Below the pieces are notes generated by a model. That model searched no databases. It was not told the DNA's origin and saw only the letters and a list, made by a program, of their open reading frames with translations. From Bacillota bacterium (GTDB lineage Bacteria > Bacillota > Clostridia > Acetivibrionales > DTU013): a stretch of DNA of 25,363 nucleotides. A program made the position numbers and the translations under genes. Below, one piece after another: positions 7,656 through 15,763 of this stretch (positions within the stretch are counted from its first letter, which is position 1; each line of letters starts with the position of its first letter). The stretch spans positions 1-25,363 of the forward strand of contig JAEYRF010000013.1 of NCBI GenBank assembly GCA_023409615.1. Direction: 5' to 3'.

Positions 7656-8348
7656 TTAAAAATAGAAAAACAATTGTTCAAGCGTATTTTTCAGATTGAA
7701 TTCAAAGTCAGCAACGCGCAATTTATCATAGGAGTCTGCCTTAAGGAAGGGATTGTGAGAGATCTCATGCTCATTGATCCAGCCGAGCTTGTAATAGGCA
7801 TGCCATGTGCCCTGGCGGATAATCATCTCCTGTATATAGGAAAGGCGTTCACCCATATTACACAGATACAGTCCGCAGCTATATGGACGAATTGTATATT
7901 GTGAGCAGAGGTTGTTCTCCAGAAAGCAGCATACTTCCGGAGCAGCACCGGACTGAATGGGCTGCCTTGTTTTCCTGGCCAGAATGATAGGCTCAGCATT
8001 GTTATACTCAAATAGAATAGTGGCTTCAAGAGGTTTGATAGAGGCCGATTGTGCCATTTCCAGGATTGCCTTGCGGCGAAATGCCATATCCGGTTTTTCC
8101 GGTAGTACCAGAGTGCTCTGTATGGCCTGCTCAAAGCTTATGTGCATACCCTCAAGTATAGCCGGGATATCCAGACCTAGAACAGGGATATCATCACTGC
8201 AGCACTCCCCACAGCCCTTACATTCACTTGTCTTTAGTCCGCAGGTCAATCTGAAGGCTTCAAGTTCCATAGCCAACTCCGTAAGAGTGGTATCCGGGTC
8301 ATAATATTTTAGCTCAATTTCTTCATCATCAGCGATAAATTCGATCAT
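7656..8348 (-). CDS. YkgJ-like cysteine-cluster protein (putative Fe/Zn-binding)
   Basis: 230 residues with two cysteine clusters: C36, C43, C46, C49 and C50 (CKGCGECC) and C140, C141, C148, C158 and C163 (CCFLENNLCSQYTIRPYSC). This pattern is typical of the YkgJ/UPF0153 family, whose members are thought to chelate zinc or iron-sulfur; no enzymatic role is established. The C-terminal third is a helical extension with no recognised motif. The ATG at 8348 follows an AGGAAG ribosome binding site on the minus strand. It is convergent with the NAGPA gene and stands alone. Confidence 0.75.
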   Translation of the reverse strand: MIEFIADDEEIELKYYDPDTTLTELAMELEAFRLTCGLKTSECKGCGECCSDDIPVLGLDIPAILEGMHISFEQAIQSTLVLPEKPDMAFRRKAILEMAQSASIKPLEATILFEYNNAEPIILARKTRQPIQSGAAPEVCCFLENNLCSQYTIRPYSCGLYLCNMGERLSYIQEMIIRQGTWHAYYKLGWINEHEISHNPFLKADSYDKLRVADFEFNLKNTLEQLFFYF

Positions 8349-8384
8349 CGTATAAACACTTCCTGTTTATTATTGTACAGCCAT

Positions 8385-8411
8385 ATTGCACAAGAAACAT
8401 ACATGTGCAAT
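8385..8411. promoter_or_regulatory. 8-bp inverted repeat upstream of the cysteine-cluster gene
   Basis: ATTGCACA (8385-8392) and TGTGCAAT (8404-8411) form a perfect inverted repeat with an 11-base spacer. It lies 37-63 bases upstream of the minus-strand start at 8348, where an operator would be expected. No family can be assigned. Confidence 0.3.
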
Positions 8412-8656
8412 CATGTCATAACTTATACTCGTAATATGATATCAGAATAGAGCAGGTCGGGCAACGCCGGTTTAAAATTCTCATGACGCAATGAAGTGCA
8501 CCTGAGATCCGCACAAAGGCCAAAAAACGTATATTACATAAATATTACATATGAAAATTGTGGAACTATTTATAAATGGTCAAGTCTAATTGTTTGTGGT
8601 GCACGTGAGTATATTTGCGAAAGTACCATAAATAATTTTGCAAGGGGATGAACCGT
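8412..8656. other. Rest of the divergent intergenic region, no gene seen
   Basis: AT-rich sequence between the divergent cysteine-cluster and SLH genes. I see no ORF with a ribosome binding site, no tRNA and no recognisable riboswitch core. An AAGGGG at 8642-8647 is the ribosome binding site of the SLH-protein gene. Promoters for both genes should lie here, but none matches a consensus well enough to call. Confidence 0.5.
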
Positions 8657-10825
8657 TTGAAAAGTAAAATTGCATTGATTCTATCGTTCATACTCATTTT
8701 TACTCTGGCTTTGCCGATACAGGGTTTTGCAGCAGAAATGAGCGAAGAACTTGAGAATGCTATCAAGGTAGCAAGGACAAAGTTTTCGATACCCGACGAT
8801 TATACGTTTTCGTCCAGTATCAGTACATCTGGCAACAAAAAGGTTTTTTATCTGAATTATTCAAGCAAGGATACTCTAAACCAGTCAAACATTAACATAG
8901 CTGTAGATAATAATGGTATGATAGTCGAATACAACAAGTATACTCCATATGATTACATACAGACAAAGAAGCTGCCAAAGCTCAGCAGACAGGATGCTAA
9001 AGTGAAGGCTGATGCTCATATTAACATGATTGAAACAGGCCTGCTGGATGAGCTTCAATACCAGGAATCCAATCAGGATAGCATTTTGAATACAAGCTAC
9101 TATTTCAACTATTACAGGGTGGTCAACGGCGTACCCTTTTATAATGACAGGGTCTATGTTACAGTAAACCGCGATACCGGTGAATTACAGAATTATTCAC
9201 GTAGCTGGACTGACAAAATAGATTTTCCATCCGCTGCCAATGCTATTACGTTGAAAGAGGCTGAAGCAGCCTATGTGAAAAATCTCGGACTCAGGCTGAT
9301 ATATAAGTATACGCAAAAGGATGATGTGCTCACATCATATCCTGTATATGTACCCGTCTACAACAATGGGAATTACGCTGTAGATGCAATGACAGGAGAA
9401 AGAGTCCGCCTATACAGCAATTACTATTATGGCTTATACGATGAAGCAGAGGTGACCTTTAGTGAAGAAAAGGCCAAAGTCTCTGCTGCTGCAGGAGGAA
9501 TTCAGCTAAACCCCGAAGAATTGGAAGCTGTCCAGGAGGCTGCAAATCTGATTTCTCAGGAGGCAGCTGAAAAGGCCGCCCGTACCGCAAAATTCATTGA
9601 TATCAGTGATGGTCATAAGCTGCAAAACTACTATCTGGGTACCAATTGGCCGGACAGAAAAGAATATACATGGACTTTGAATTTCAACAAACCGGCTGAT
9701 GAAAATAATGTATATGAAGATTACATAAGTGTTTCGATCAATGCAAAAACCAGTGAGATCACAAGCTTTTACAGAGGAAAGCCCTATACTGAGGGAGCAA
9801 AACCAAAGAATGACAAGGTAACGGCAAAGGCAGCGGTAGATGCCTTCCTAAAGACATATTACCCGCAGTACTATAAACAGATGGAATATAATGAACTGGC
9901 AGACGATTACCAGATTTACTCAGAGGGTGCTATTCCCACAAACTATAATTTCTCCTATTCAAGATTGGTAAATGGAATACCCTTCCCGGATAATGGAGTC
10001 AATATCAGCTACGATAATGTGAATGGAATCATCAGCAATTTTAATCTGAACTGGTATAACATTGACTTCCCGACGATTGATAAGGTAATTGGGCTGGAAG
10101 CGGCCAACGAAAGCCTCTTTAAGAAAGCAGGACTGGGTCTGGAATATAAGCTTCAATACACGGGAAATGCAGATCGTATATATACCCCTGAATCTATGGA
10201 TAACGCAAAAGTACAGTTAGTCTATGCACTCAATCCGAATAAGCCTCTGTTTATTGATGCAAACACCGGTGTACTGCAAAATTATGACGGTATTGAATAC
10301 AAAGAGCCGGAAAAGATTGAGTATACTGATATCAAGGGACATTTTGCACAGAAGCAGATCATGGTGCTTGCCGATAACGGTATCTATCTGGAAGGCAAGG
10401 AGTTCAAGCCAAACGAAGCGATTACACAGCTTGATTTCATGAAATTGCTTTCAAAGACACTCAATTACTATGGACCTGTGATTTCGGCAAAGACAACAGG
10501 CGCAGAAGTTGATGAATTATATGTATACCTCCAGAGAGAGGGTATTGTGAAGGAAGGCGAAAAGCAGCCGACCAAAACGGTGACCAGGGAAGAAGCTGTA
10601 AAATATATCATAAGGGCTCTGAAATACGATAAGGTGGCTGATATTAGCAGTATATTCAATATACATTTCGGGGATAAGGCAGCCATCAGCAAAGGATTGT
10701 CAGGGTATGTGGCGATTGCAGCGGGCCTTGGTATTGTAAACGGCGACGGCGTAAACTTTATGCCGGCACGTAATATTACAAGAGGAGAATCTGCGGTGAT
10801 GATTTACAACTACCTGCAGTCATAA
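8657..10825 (+). CDS. Secreted S-layer-homology protein with duplicated YcdB/YcdC-like domains
   Basis: About 722 residues with a signal peptide ending near GFAA. Two related repeats follow. Both contain an aromatic strand then VNG(V/I)PF (YYRVVNGVPFYNDRVYVTV and YSRLVNGIPFPDNGVNISY) and a DFP...LxEAxxxxxKxxGLxLxYK block (about residues 190-235 and 480-515). This resembles the YcdB/YcdC domain, related to PepSY domains proposed to inhibit proteases. The last about 180 residues carry SLH repeats (DIKGHFAQKQIMVLADNGI, FGDKAAISKGLSGYVAIAAGLGI, NITRGESAVMIYNYL), which anchor proteins to pyruvylated wall polymers. The frame opens at ATG 8648, immediately after the AAGGGG; the TTG at 8657 has normal spacing and is preferred. 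A strong terminator follows. Confidence 0.85.
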   Translation: MKSKIALILSFILIFTLALPIQGFAAEMSEELENAIKVARTKFSIPDDYTFSSSISTSGNKKVFYLNYSSKDTLNQSNINIAVDNNGMIVEYNKYTPYDYIQTKKLPKLSRQDAKVKADAHINMIETGLLDELQYQESNQDSILNTSYYFNYYRVVNGVPFYNDRVYVTVNRDTGELQNYSRSWTDKIDFPSAANAITLKEAEAAYVKNLGLRLIYKYTQKDDVLTSYPVYVPVYNNGNYAVDAMTGERVRLYSNYYYGLYDEAEVTFSEEKAKVSAAAGGIQLNPEELEAVQEAANLISQEAAEKAARTAKFIDISDGHKLQNYYLGTNWPDRKEYTWTLNFNKPADENNVYEDYISVSINAKTSEITSFYRGKPYTEGAKPKNDKVTAKAAVDAFLKTYYPQYYKQMEYNELADDYQIYSEGAIPTNYNFSYSRLVNGIPFPDNGVNISYDNVNGIISNFNLNWYNIDFPTIDKVIGLEAANESLFKKAGLGLEYKLQYTGNADRIYTPESMDNAKVQLVYALNPNKPLFIDANTGVLQNYDGIEYKEPEKIEYTDIKGHFAQKQIMVLADNGIYLEGKEFKPNEAITQLDFMKLLSKTLNYYGPVISAKTTGAEVDELYVYLQREGIVKEGEKQPTKTVTREEAVKYIIRALKYDKVADISSIFNIHFGDKAAISKGLSGYVAIAAGLGIVNGDGVNFMPARNITRGESAVMIYNYLQS

Positions 10826-10835
10826 AGAGGAACCT

Positions 10836-10878
10836 AAGGGATGCGATTGCAGATAATCTGCTGCCGCGTCCCTTTTTT
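10836..10878 (+). terminator. Intrinsic terminator after the SLH-protein gene
   Basis: AAGGGATGCG (10836-10845) pairs with CGCGTCCCTT (10865-10874) with one G-U. An inner GCAGA/TCTGC stem sits inside, and the T-run continues to 10878. Confidence 0.9.
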
Positions 10879-10943
10879 CGATTAGTGTGGTGTTTTTGGG
10901 GCTTCATATTTCGCTATGGTTGTTCTATTTCCGGTATAGTTAT

Positions 10944-11759
10944 TCATTGCAGTATATAATGCCCTTTAGTCCTGAGCCCGCCGATGCCCTTGCTCCCTGA
11001 TTGTGTTAGCCTGGCGATCTGATCCGGCGTTACAAATACACGTGAGTCGGTTAAGGAGATCCTGTCACCTACCTTTGCAGGATCCAGTGCATGAATTAGT
11101 ATTCTGCCCGGTGAGCTTGCAAAGTTGGCGCCGGCTTCCATGATTCCTTCAAAGTAAGACTGACATGCTCCTGAGAAGATACACAATCTTTCAAAAGAAG
11201 GCTCATATTTTCTTGCTATTTGAGCTGTCTGAATAAAGTACCTGGAATTCCGGTAACTATCCAGAGAATTCATCTTGACTGCATTCTTCTTCAAGCCGTC
11301 ATGTCCTGTAGCAATCAATATATCAGCCTTTGTGGATGCTAAAAGAGATCTGACACTGCCAGGCTGTTCACTTTCCGGAATGACGCGGCCATAGGCTTTT
11401 ATTTTTGCATCCCGGTAATAGTTTTGGCACATTTCCAAAAAATCGGCACTGGAGTCTATGTGAAGTATCGTACCGGGTTTGCCCCGAACTCTCTGAAACA
11501 GCTGCAATGGTAAGACGCCACGGGACATGTGGTGAATGCCTTCTGCCGAAAGTCTGCTTTTTAATTCACGTTTAACATCCTCCGGATCCTTCCACTCCAG
11601 ATCGCTCTCTTCCGAATCAGCCATGATTCTGTAAATCATACCTTTTAAGATATACGCTCTTCTGCCATTCGTTTTGTTTGTTATATCAGCAATTCTAAAA
11701 TGAATATCTCCGCCATAAGATTTTCGGGTAACAATATCCCCGACCCGTAAAGAATCCAT
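10944..11759 (-). CDS. yabG: Sporulation-specific cysteine protease YabG
   Basis: About 271 residues matching the YabG (peptidase U57) family: an N-terminal VGDIVTRKSYGGDIHFRI barrel-like segment, then the ATGHDG block containing H153 and the FSGACQSYFE block containing C199, which correspond to the catalytic His and Cys of the family. The C-terminal GIGGLRTKGHY motif is also typical. YabG processes spore coat proteins in the mother cell, and in C. difficile also germination proteins such as CspBA and preproSleC. The frame extends to a TTG at 11774, but the AAGGG just inside that extension is the ribosome binding site for ATG 11759. It lies on the same strand downstream of the cytidylate-kinase-like gene with a gap of about 95 bases. 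Confidence 0.93.
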   Translation of the reverse strand: MDSLRVGDIVTRKSYGGDIHFRIADITNKTNGRRAYILKGMIYRIMADSEESDLEWKDPEDVKRELKSRLSAEGIHHMSRGVLPLQLFQRVRGKPGTILHIDSSADFLEMCQNYYRDAKIKAYGRVIPESEQPGSVRSLLASTKADILIATGHDGLKKNAVKMNSLDSYRNSRYFIQTAQIARKYEPSFERLCIFSGACQSYFEGIMEAGANFASSPGRILIHALDPAKVGDRISLTDSRVFVTPDQIARLTQSGSKGIGGLRTKGHYILQ

Positions 11760-11854
11760 ATGACCACCCTTCAAGTTACATAATTCGTATTACATAATAT
11801 GAAGGGTGCTATAGGTTGGGAACAATAGATGATTAGTTTATTTTATTGTCGTTT

Positions 11855-12418
11855 TCAATTGTTGTGAAGGTGAAACCCTGTCATAATTGCTTCTGCTACT
11901 TCAGACGGGGAAATGGCGGTTGCATCAAGGATCAGATCGTAATTGTCCGGATTGGAGCAATTTACGCCGTATTTTGTAATGTATCTGAGATTCTCGCTTT
12001 TTTTGCGCTCGATCAGGCTCAATCTTGCCGCTTCAGGGCTTTGGTATTTCTCTACGGCCCCTCTCTTATCGTTTACGACTCTGCGGGCTGCCTCATTGGG
12101 GTCTACAGTCAGATATACCTTATAGGTGTCAGGTACAAAATGCCATGCCATTCTGGAGTCAAGCACCATGTCCTCATCTCGCCTGCCTATGAGGGTAAGC
12201 TCGGAATCGATCTCCTCATCAATCTCCGGGTGTGTCTCCATATATTTGTTAAAGGCCAATATATCCATATTATACTTAACCGCTAATGAACGCTGAATCT
12301 GGCCTATGGAATATACATTCAGTCCGTAATGTTCTTTGAGATAGCTACAGACAGTGGATTTTCCACTGCCAAGATCTCCAGTAATTGATATCTTTATTCT
12401 CTTGCGGGTATCTTTCAT
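11855..12418 (-). CDS. Cytidylate-kinase-like P-loop protein
   Basis: 187 residues with a P-loop at residues 14-22 (GDLGSGKST), a YSIGQIQRSLA helix, a LIGRRDEDMVLDSRMAWHFVPD segment and a lid-like Arg-rich RRVVNDKRGAVEKYQS region. This is the layout of the cytidylate-kinase-like family, distinct from the canonical Cmk. Substrate is not clear; nucleoside monophosphate phosphorylation is the family expectation. The frame is open from 12460, but ATG 12418 is preceded by AAAGGAG at 9-base spacing and is clearly preferred. It sits between the trp operon and yabG on the same strand, with a 235-base gap upstream. Confidence 0.75.
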   Translation of the reverse strand: MKDTRKRIKISITGDLGSGKSTVCSYLKEHYGLNVYSIGQIQRSLAVKYNMDILAFNKYMETHPEIDEEIDSELTLIGRRDEDMVLDSRMAWHFVPDTYKVYLTVDPNEAARRVVNDKRGAVEKYQSPEAARLSLIERKKSENLRYITKYGVNCSNPDNYDLILDATAISPSEVAEAIMTGFHLHNN

Positions 12419-12653
12419 GTCAGTCGCTCCTTTAGATAGGGCTTTGCAATGTAACTTCAATATAGTGTACTGCTGAACTAAAAATATGATACATTGCTAA
12501 ATGCCTTAGATGTACAGTGTGTCACTGAGCATCTGCACTTAATACAGTGATTATAACAAATAAGATACCTAATATTCTACAAAATACATCATTCTTTTAT
12601 TATTTGTGATGTAAACTGGATAAATTACAGTATATTGCTGGAGAAAATGTATG

Positions 12654-13316
12654 TCACGAAATATTCCTGACAGCTTCTATAAATTCTCTTAGCTTACGTT
12701 CATCCTTTATTCCTTCGCCCTCAACGCCGCTGCTGACATCTACGGCGAACGGATGTACAAGATCGATAGCTTCTCTTACATTATTAGGATTCAGACCACC
12801 TGCCAATACGATTGGTAATGTTGATCCAAACTGTGAGGCCAGTGTCCAGTCGAAAGTCTTACCTGATCCTCCATTACAATCGGGCACATAGGAATCAAGA
12901 AGAATCCTGTCTGCCGTTGTAGAACAGATAAGCCCGGCAGCAGGCTCATTATCGGATGCTATAGTATGTGTAAACATTTGGCCCGGTGACACTCTGACAG
13001 CTTTCCAGATCTCGGTTTTAGGCTTTAACAGTGGGCGGAGCGTCTTGATATATTTATCGTCCTCTGAACCATGTAGCTGAAGCACATCCAGCCCGACCTG
13101 TGCTGCTATCAAAGCCGCATTTGAAGAATCCATGTCTACAAATACACCGACCTTTTTTATTTCCTGCGTCAGGTAGGCGGAAAGTATGGCAGCAGAATCA
13201 GCGGTTACTCTGCGTTTGCTTTTTGCAAACACGAAGCCTGCGTAATCCGGCAAATATTTATTTAGATAGTCTATTTCAGTACTTTGTGTGATCCCGCATA
13301 TTTTGATTTTCGTCAT
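12654..13316 (-). CDS. trpF: Phosphoribosylanthranilate isomerase
   Basis: 220 residues, within the usual size range. Family motifs are present: KICGIT at the N-terminus with the catalytic Cys, GVFVD, DVLQLHGSED, LLDSYVPDCNGGSGKTFDW, and the phosphate-binding LAGGLNPNNV and AVDVSSGVEGEGIKD segments, the latter holding the catalytic Asp. TrpF converts N-(5-phosphoribosyl)anthranilate to CdRP, a cytoplasmic TIM-barrel reaction in tryptophan synthesis. It is the last gene of the trp cluster, 12 bases after trpC. trpB and trpA do not follow, so tryptophan synthase must be encoded elsewhere. I see no convincing terminator in the 193 bases after the start of the non-coding gap. Confidence 0.95.
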   Translation of the reverse strand: MTKIKICGITQSTEIDYLNKYLPDYAGFVFAKSKRRVTADSAAILSAYLTQEIKKVGVFVDMDSSNAALIAAQVGLDVLQLHGSEDDKYIKTLRPLLKPKTEIWKAVRVSPGQMFTHTIASDNEPAAGLICSTTADRILLDSYVPDCNGGSGKTFDWTLASQFGSTLPIVLAGGLNPNNVREAIDLVHPFAVDVSSGVEGEGIKDERKLREFIEAVRNIS

Positions 13317-13328
13317 TTTATTTCACCA

Positions 13329-14126
13329 TTAGGCCTGCCTGAACTCGCGAACCTTATCTGCCAGAGAACCGGCCCTCATAAACGATTCACCGATCAGCAC
13401 GGCATCGGCGCCAATTTCTTTTAAATACCTTATATCATCACTCGTCCTGATTCCGCTCTCACTGACAACAACCCTGTCATGAGGGATTGTATCTATTAAT
13501 CTTTCTGTTGTTTTGAGATCAGTTTCAAAGGTTTTGAGGTCACGGTTATTAATACCTATTATTTTTGCGCCTGCTTTCAATGCAATATCAAGCTCCGCTT
13601 CATCGTGTACCTCAACAAGACATTGTAATCCAATAATACCAGCAACGATCAGCATCTTTTTCAACATATCCTCATTTAAAAGTGCAACGATCAGCAGGAT
13701 GGCATCAGCCCCCAGACATCTGGACTGGTAAATTTGCCACAGGTCTATGATAAAATCCTTCCGTAACAGCGGCACAGGAGCGGTCTGACGAACCTTGACC
13801 AGATAACTGTCATCTCCCATGAAATAATCCTTTTCCGTAAGCACCGATATAGCCTGTACACCTGATCTGACATATTCTTCTGCTATGAAGGCCGGATCGA
13901 AATTTTCCCGTATAATTCCTGCGGAGGGTGATGCCTTTTTAATTTCCGCAATGATAGAAAGGCCGTCATCCTTCTTTCCGTCTGTCCTTTTCAACGCTCC
14001 GCCGAAATCAAGTGACTTGTGAAGTCCCGGCGCTTTTATTTTATGCTTCCAGCCCTCCAGTGTCATCTGCTGCATCTCAATTTTTAATTGTTCTCTCTTC
14101 TTCTCAACAATATCATCGAGGATCAT
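13329..14126 (-). CDS. trpC: Indole-3-glycerol phosphate synthase
   Basis: 265 residues, typical for a monofunctional TrpC. Motifs include IIAEIKKASPSAG (catalytic Glu and Lys), SVLTEKDYFMGD, PLLRKDFIID, LGADAILLI, VEVHDEAELD, IIGINNRDLKTFETDL, VVSESGI and GADAVLIGESFM. It closes the indole ring from CdRP with loss of CO2 and water. Its ATG overlaps the TGA of trpD by four bases, a classic sign of translational coupling, and trpF follows after 12 bases. Confidence 0.96.
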   Translation of the reverse strand: MILDDIVEKKREQLKIEMQQMTLEGWKHKIKAPGLHKSLDFGGALKRTDGKKDDGLSIIAEIKKASPSAGIIRENFDPAFIAEEYVRSGVQAISVLTEKDYFMGDDSYLVKVRQTAPVPLLRKDFIIDLWQIYQSRCLGADAILLIVALLNEDMLKKMLIVAGIIGLQCLVEVHDEAELDIALKAGAKIIGINNRDLKTFETDLKTTERLIDTIPHDRVVVSESGIRTSDDIRYLKEIGADAVLIGESFMRAGSLADKVREFRQA

Positions 14127-15160
14127 GCTGATACCTCCATTTCAGAGCGGGCTGCTCTTGTAAACTCACAAAGCTCTTCAAGCTTTTCTGCCGCCTTACC
14201 ATTATCTATGACACATTTGGCCCTTTCGATGCCCTCTGCAATTGTATTTACCTGCTTCGCAACATACAGAGCAGCTGCCGCGTTCACCAGCACGATATCT
14301 CGTACGGGGCCTGATCTGCCTGCAAGAATGGAGCGGATCAGTTCTGCGTTGAAGGCAGCATCTCCGCCTGCAAGGTCTGCCGGGTTTGCCCTTGGGATCC
14401 CTAAGTCTCTGGTGTCGAAATAGTATTCTGTGATTTTGCCATCCCTAAGTTCCGCAATTTTTGTCGGCCCTGTGGTTGTGATCTCATCAAGACCGTCACA
14501 ACCATGGACGACCAGCGCACGTTCTGTACCTAACCCTTGAAGCGCCTGTGCTATGGTACCTGTCAGACTTCCATCAAAGATACCCAGTAACTGACCTTGA
14601 GCACTTGCCGGATTCGTGAGCGGACCAAGAATGTTGAATACAGTTTTAACGCCCAGCTCCTTCCTGGCACTGGCTGCATGCTTCATGGACTGATGAAACA
14701 ACTGTGCAAACATAAATCCGATTCCTACCTCTTCGAGACATTTTCCTACCAGAGCGGGTGTCAAATCGATAGCTACGCCTAAAGCCTCCAGGACATCTGC
14801 GCTGCCGCTTCTGCTTGACATCGCCCTGTTTCCGTGTTTGGCGATTTTGGCGCCTGCCGCTGCAGCTACAAAGGTAGCTGCGGTCGAGATATTGAAGGTG
14901 TTTGCTCCATCTCCGCCTGTACCGCAGGTATCAATGCAGTATGGCAGAGAGTGTTCAACCTTTGCCGCTTTTTCCCGCATAGCCTTTGCAAATCCAATGA
15001 TTTCATCTGTTGTTTCACCCTTGTATCCCAGCGCTGCCAGGAATCCTCCAATCTGTGACTGTGTAGCATTTCCGCTCATGATACAGTTCATTGCGTTCAT
15101 GGCTTCCGGCTCTGTAAGGCTTTCCTTTGTAAGAAGTTGTCTCAGTACTGGTTTTAACAT
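14123..15160 (-). CDS. trpD: Anthranilate phosphoribosyltransferase
   Basis: 345 residues, the normal TrpD length. Motifs include DTCGTGGDGANTFNIST (PRPP-binding), KHGNRAMSSRSGSADVLEALG and NILGPLTNPA. It joins anthranilate to PRPP. No TrpG domain is fused; trpG is a separate gene 36 bases upstream. That whole gap and the trpD ribosome binding site consist of regularly spaced GAG/TAG triplets (see the TRAP-site entry), so translation of trpD is probably repressed when tryptophan is plentiful. The start ATG lies five bases after the start of the last triplet. The stop codon overlaps the trpC start. Confidence 0.96.
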   Translation of the reverse strand: MLKPVLRQLLTKESLTEPEAMNAMNCIMSGNATQSQIGGFLAALGYKGETTDEIIGFAKAMREKAAKVEHSLPYCIDTCGTGGDGANTFNISTAATFVAAAAGAKIAKHGNRAMSSRSGSADVLEALGVAIDLTPALVGKCLEEVGIGFMFAQLFHQSMKHAASARKELGVKTVFNILGPLTNPASAQGQLLGIFDGSLTGTIAQALQGLGTERALVVHGCDGLDEITTTGPTKIAELRDGKITEYYFDTRDLGIPRANPADLAGGDAAFNAELIRSILAGRSGPVRDIVLVNAAAALYVAKQVNTIAEGIERAKCVIDNGKAAEKLEELCEFTRAARSEMEVSA

Positions 15161-15162
15161 AA

Positions 15163-15190
15163 CTATTCTCCTCTCGTCTCAGCTCGTCTC
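15163..15190 (-). promoter_or_regulatory. Second candidate TRAP-binding site, over the trpD ribosome binding site
   Basis: On the minus strand the 36-base trpG-trpD gap carries five GAG triplets and one TAG at exact 5-base spacing (triplets starting on the plus strand at 15163, 15168, 15173, 15178, 15183 and 15188). The next step in the same phase is the trpD ATG. The AGAGGAG ribosome binding site is made of two of these triplets. A known TRAP function in B. subtilis (trpG of the folate operon, trpP, rtpA) is to block ribosome binding in just this way. Six triplets are fewer than the 9-11 typical of known sites. Confidence 0.7.
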
Positions 15191-15196
15191 TTAAAT

Positions 15197-15763
15197 TTAA
15201 AGCTTCAGGAAATTATTCAATATGGTTTTGCCGTCATCTGTAAGTATGGATTCAGGGTGGAACTGTATGCCGAACACGTTGTACTCCTTGTGCTTGAGCC
15301 CCATGATTTCTCCGGCCTGCGTTAGAGCAATAATTTGAAGTACCTCGGGCAGAGTCTCCCGCTCAACTACTAAAGAATGGTACCTTGCAGCTGTAATTCT
15401 TGAGGGAAGACCCTCAAAAAGCCGGCAGTCAGGCAGCAATTCCAGTTCTGATGCTTTACCGTGCACCAGCTGAGCTGCACGGATCACTTTACCCCCGTAT
15501 GCTTCGCCAATGGCCTGATGTCCCAGGCAAACACCGAGTATTGGGATTCGATTGCCCAATCTGCGGATTGCTTCAATGGAAATACCTGCAGAAGCAGGGT
15601 AACCGGGACCCGGAGAGATAATTATATGGCTTGGCTGTTTCGCGGCAATCTCCTCAATGGTTAAGGCATCATTTCTATAAACCTCTACATCAGGATTTAG
15701 CTCTCCCACGTATTGATAAAGGTTATAGGTAAAGGAATCATAATTATCCAACAGAAGGATCAT
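15197..15763 (-). CDS. trpG: Anthranilate synthase component II, glutamine amidotransferase
   Basis: 188 residues of class-I glutamine amidotransferase. The catalytic triad is visible: C79 in GVCLGHQ, and H169 and E171 in FHPES. The oxyanion region PGPGYP is at residues 51-56. It hydrolyses glutamine and passes ammonia to TrpE. The same subunit may also serve PabB in folate synthesis, as in B. subtilis; I cannot tell from this window. Its start overlaps the trpE stop region by four bases, so the two subunits are probably made in step. Confidence 0.95.
   Translation of the reverse strand: MILLLDNYDSFTYNLYQYVGELNPDVEVYRNDALTIEEIAAKQPSHIIISPGPGYPASAGISIEAIRRLGNRIPILGVCLGHQAIGEAYGGKVIRAAQLVHGKASELELLPDCRLFEGLPSRITAARYHSLVVERETLPEVLQIIALTQAGEIMGLKHKEYNVFGIQFHPESILTDDGKTILNNFLKL

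Noticed and set aside
8412..8656. c-di-GMP or other riboswitch upstream of the SLH-protein gene
   Set aside because: A GACGCAA string is present near 8484, but the rest of the c-di-GMP-I aptamer core is absent.
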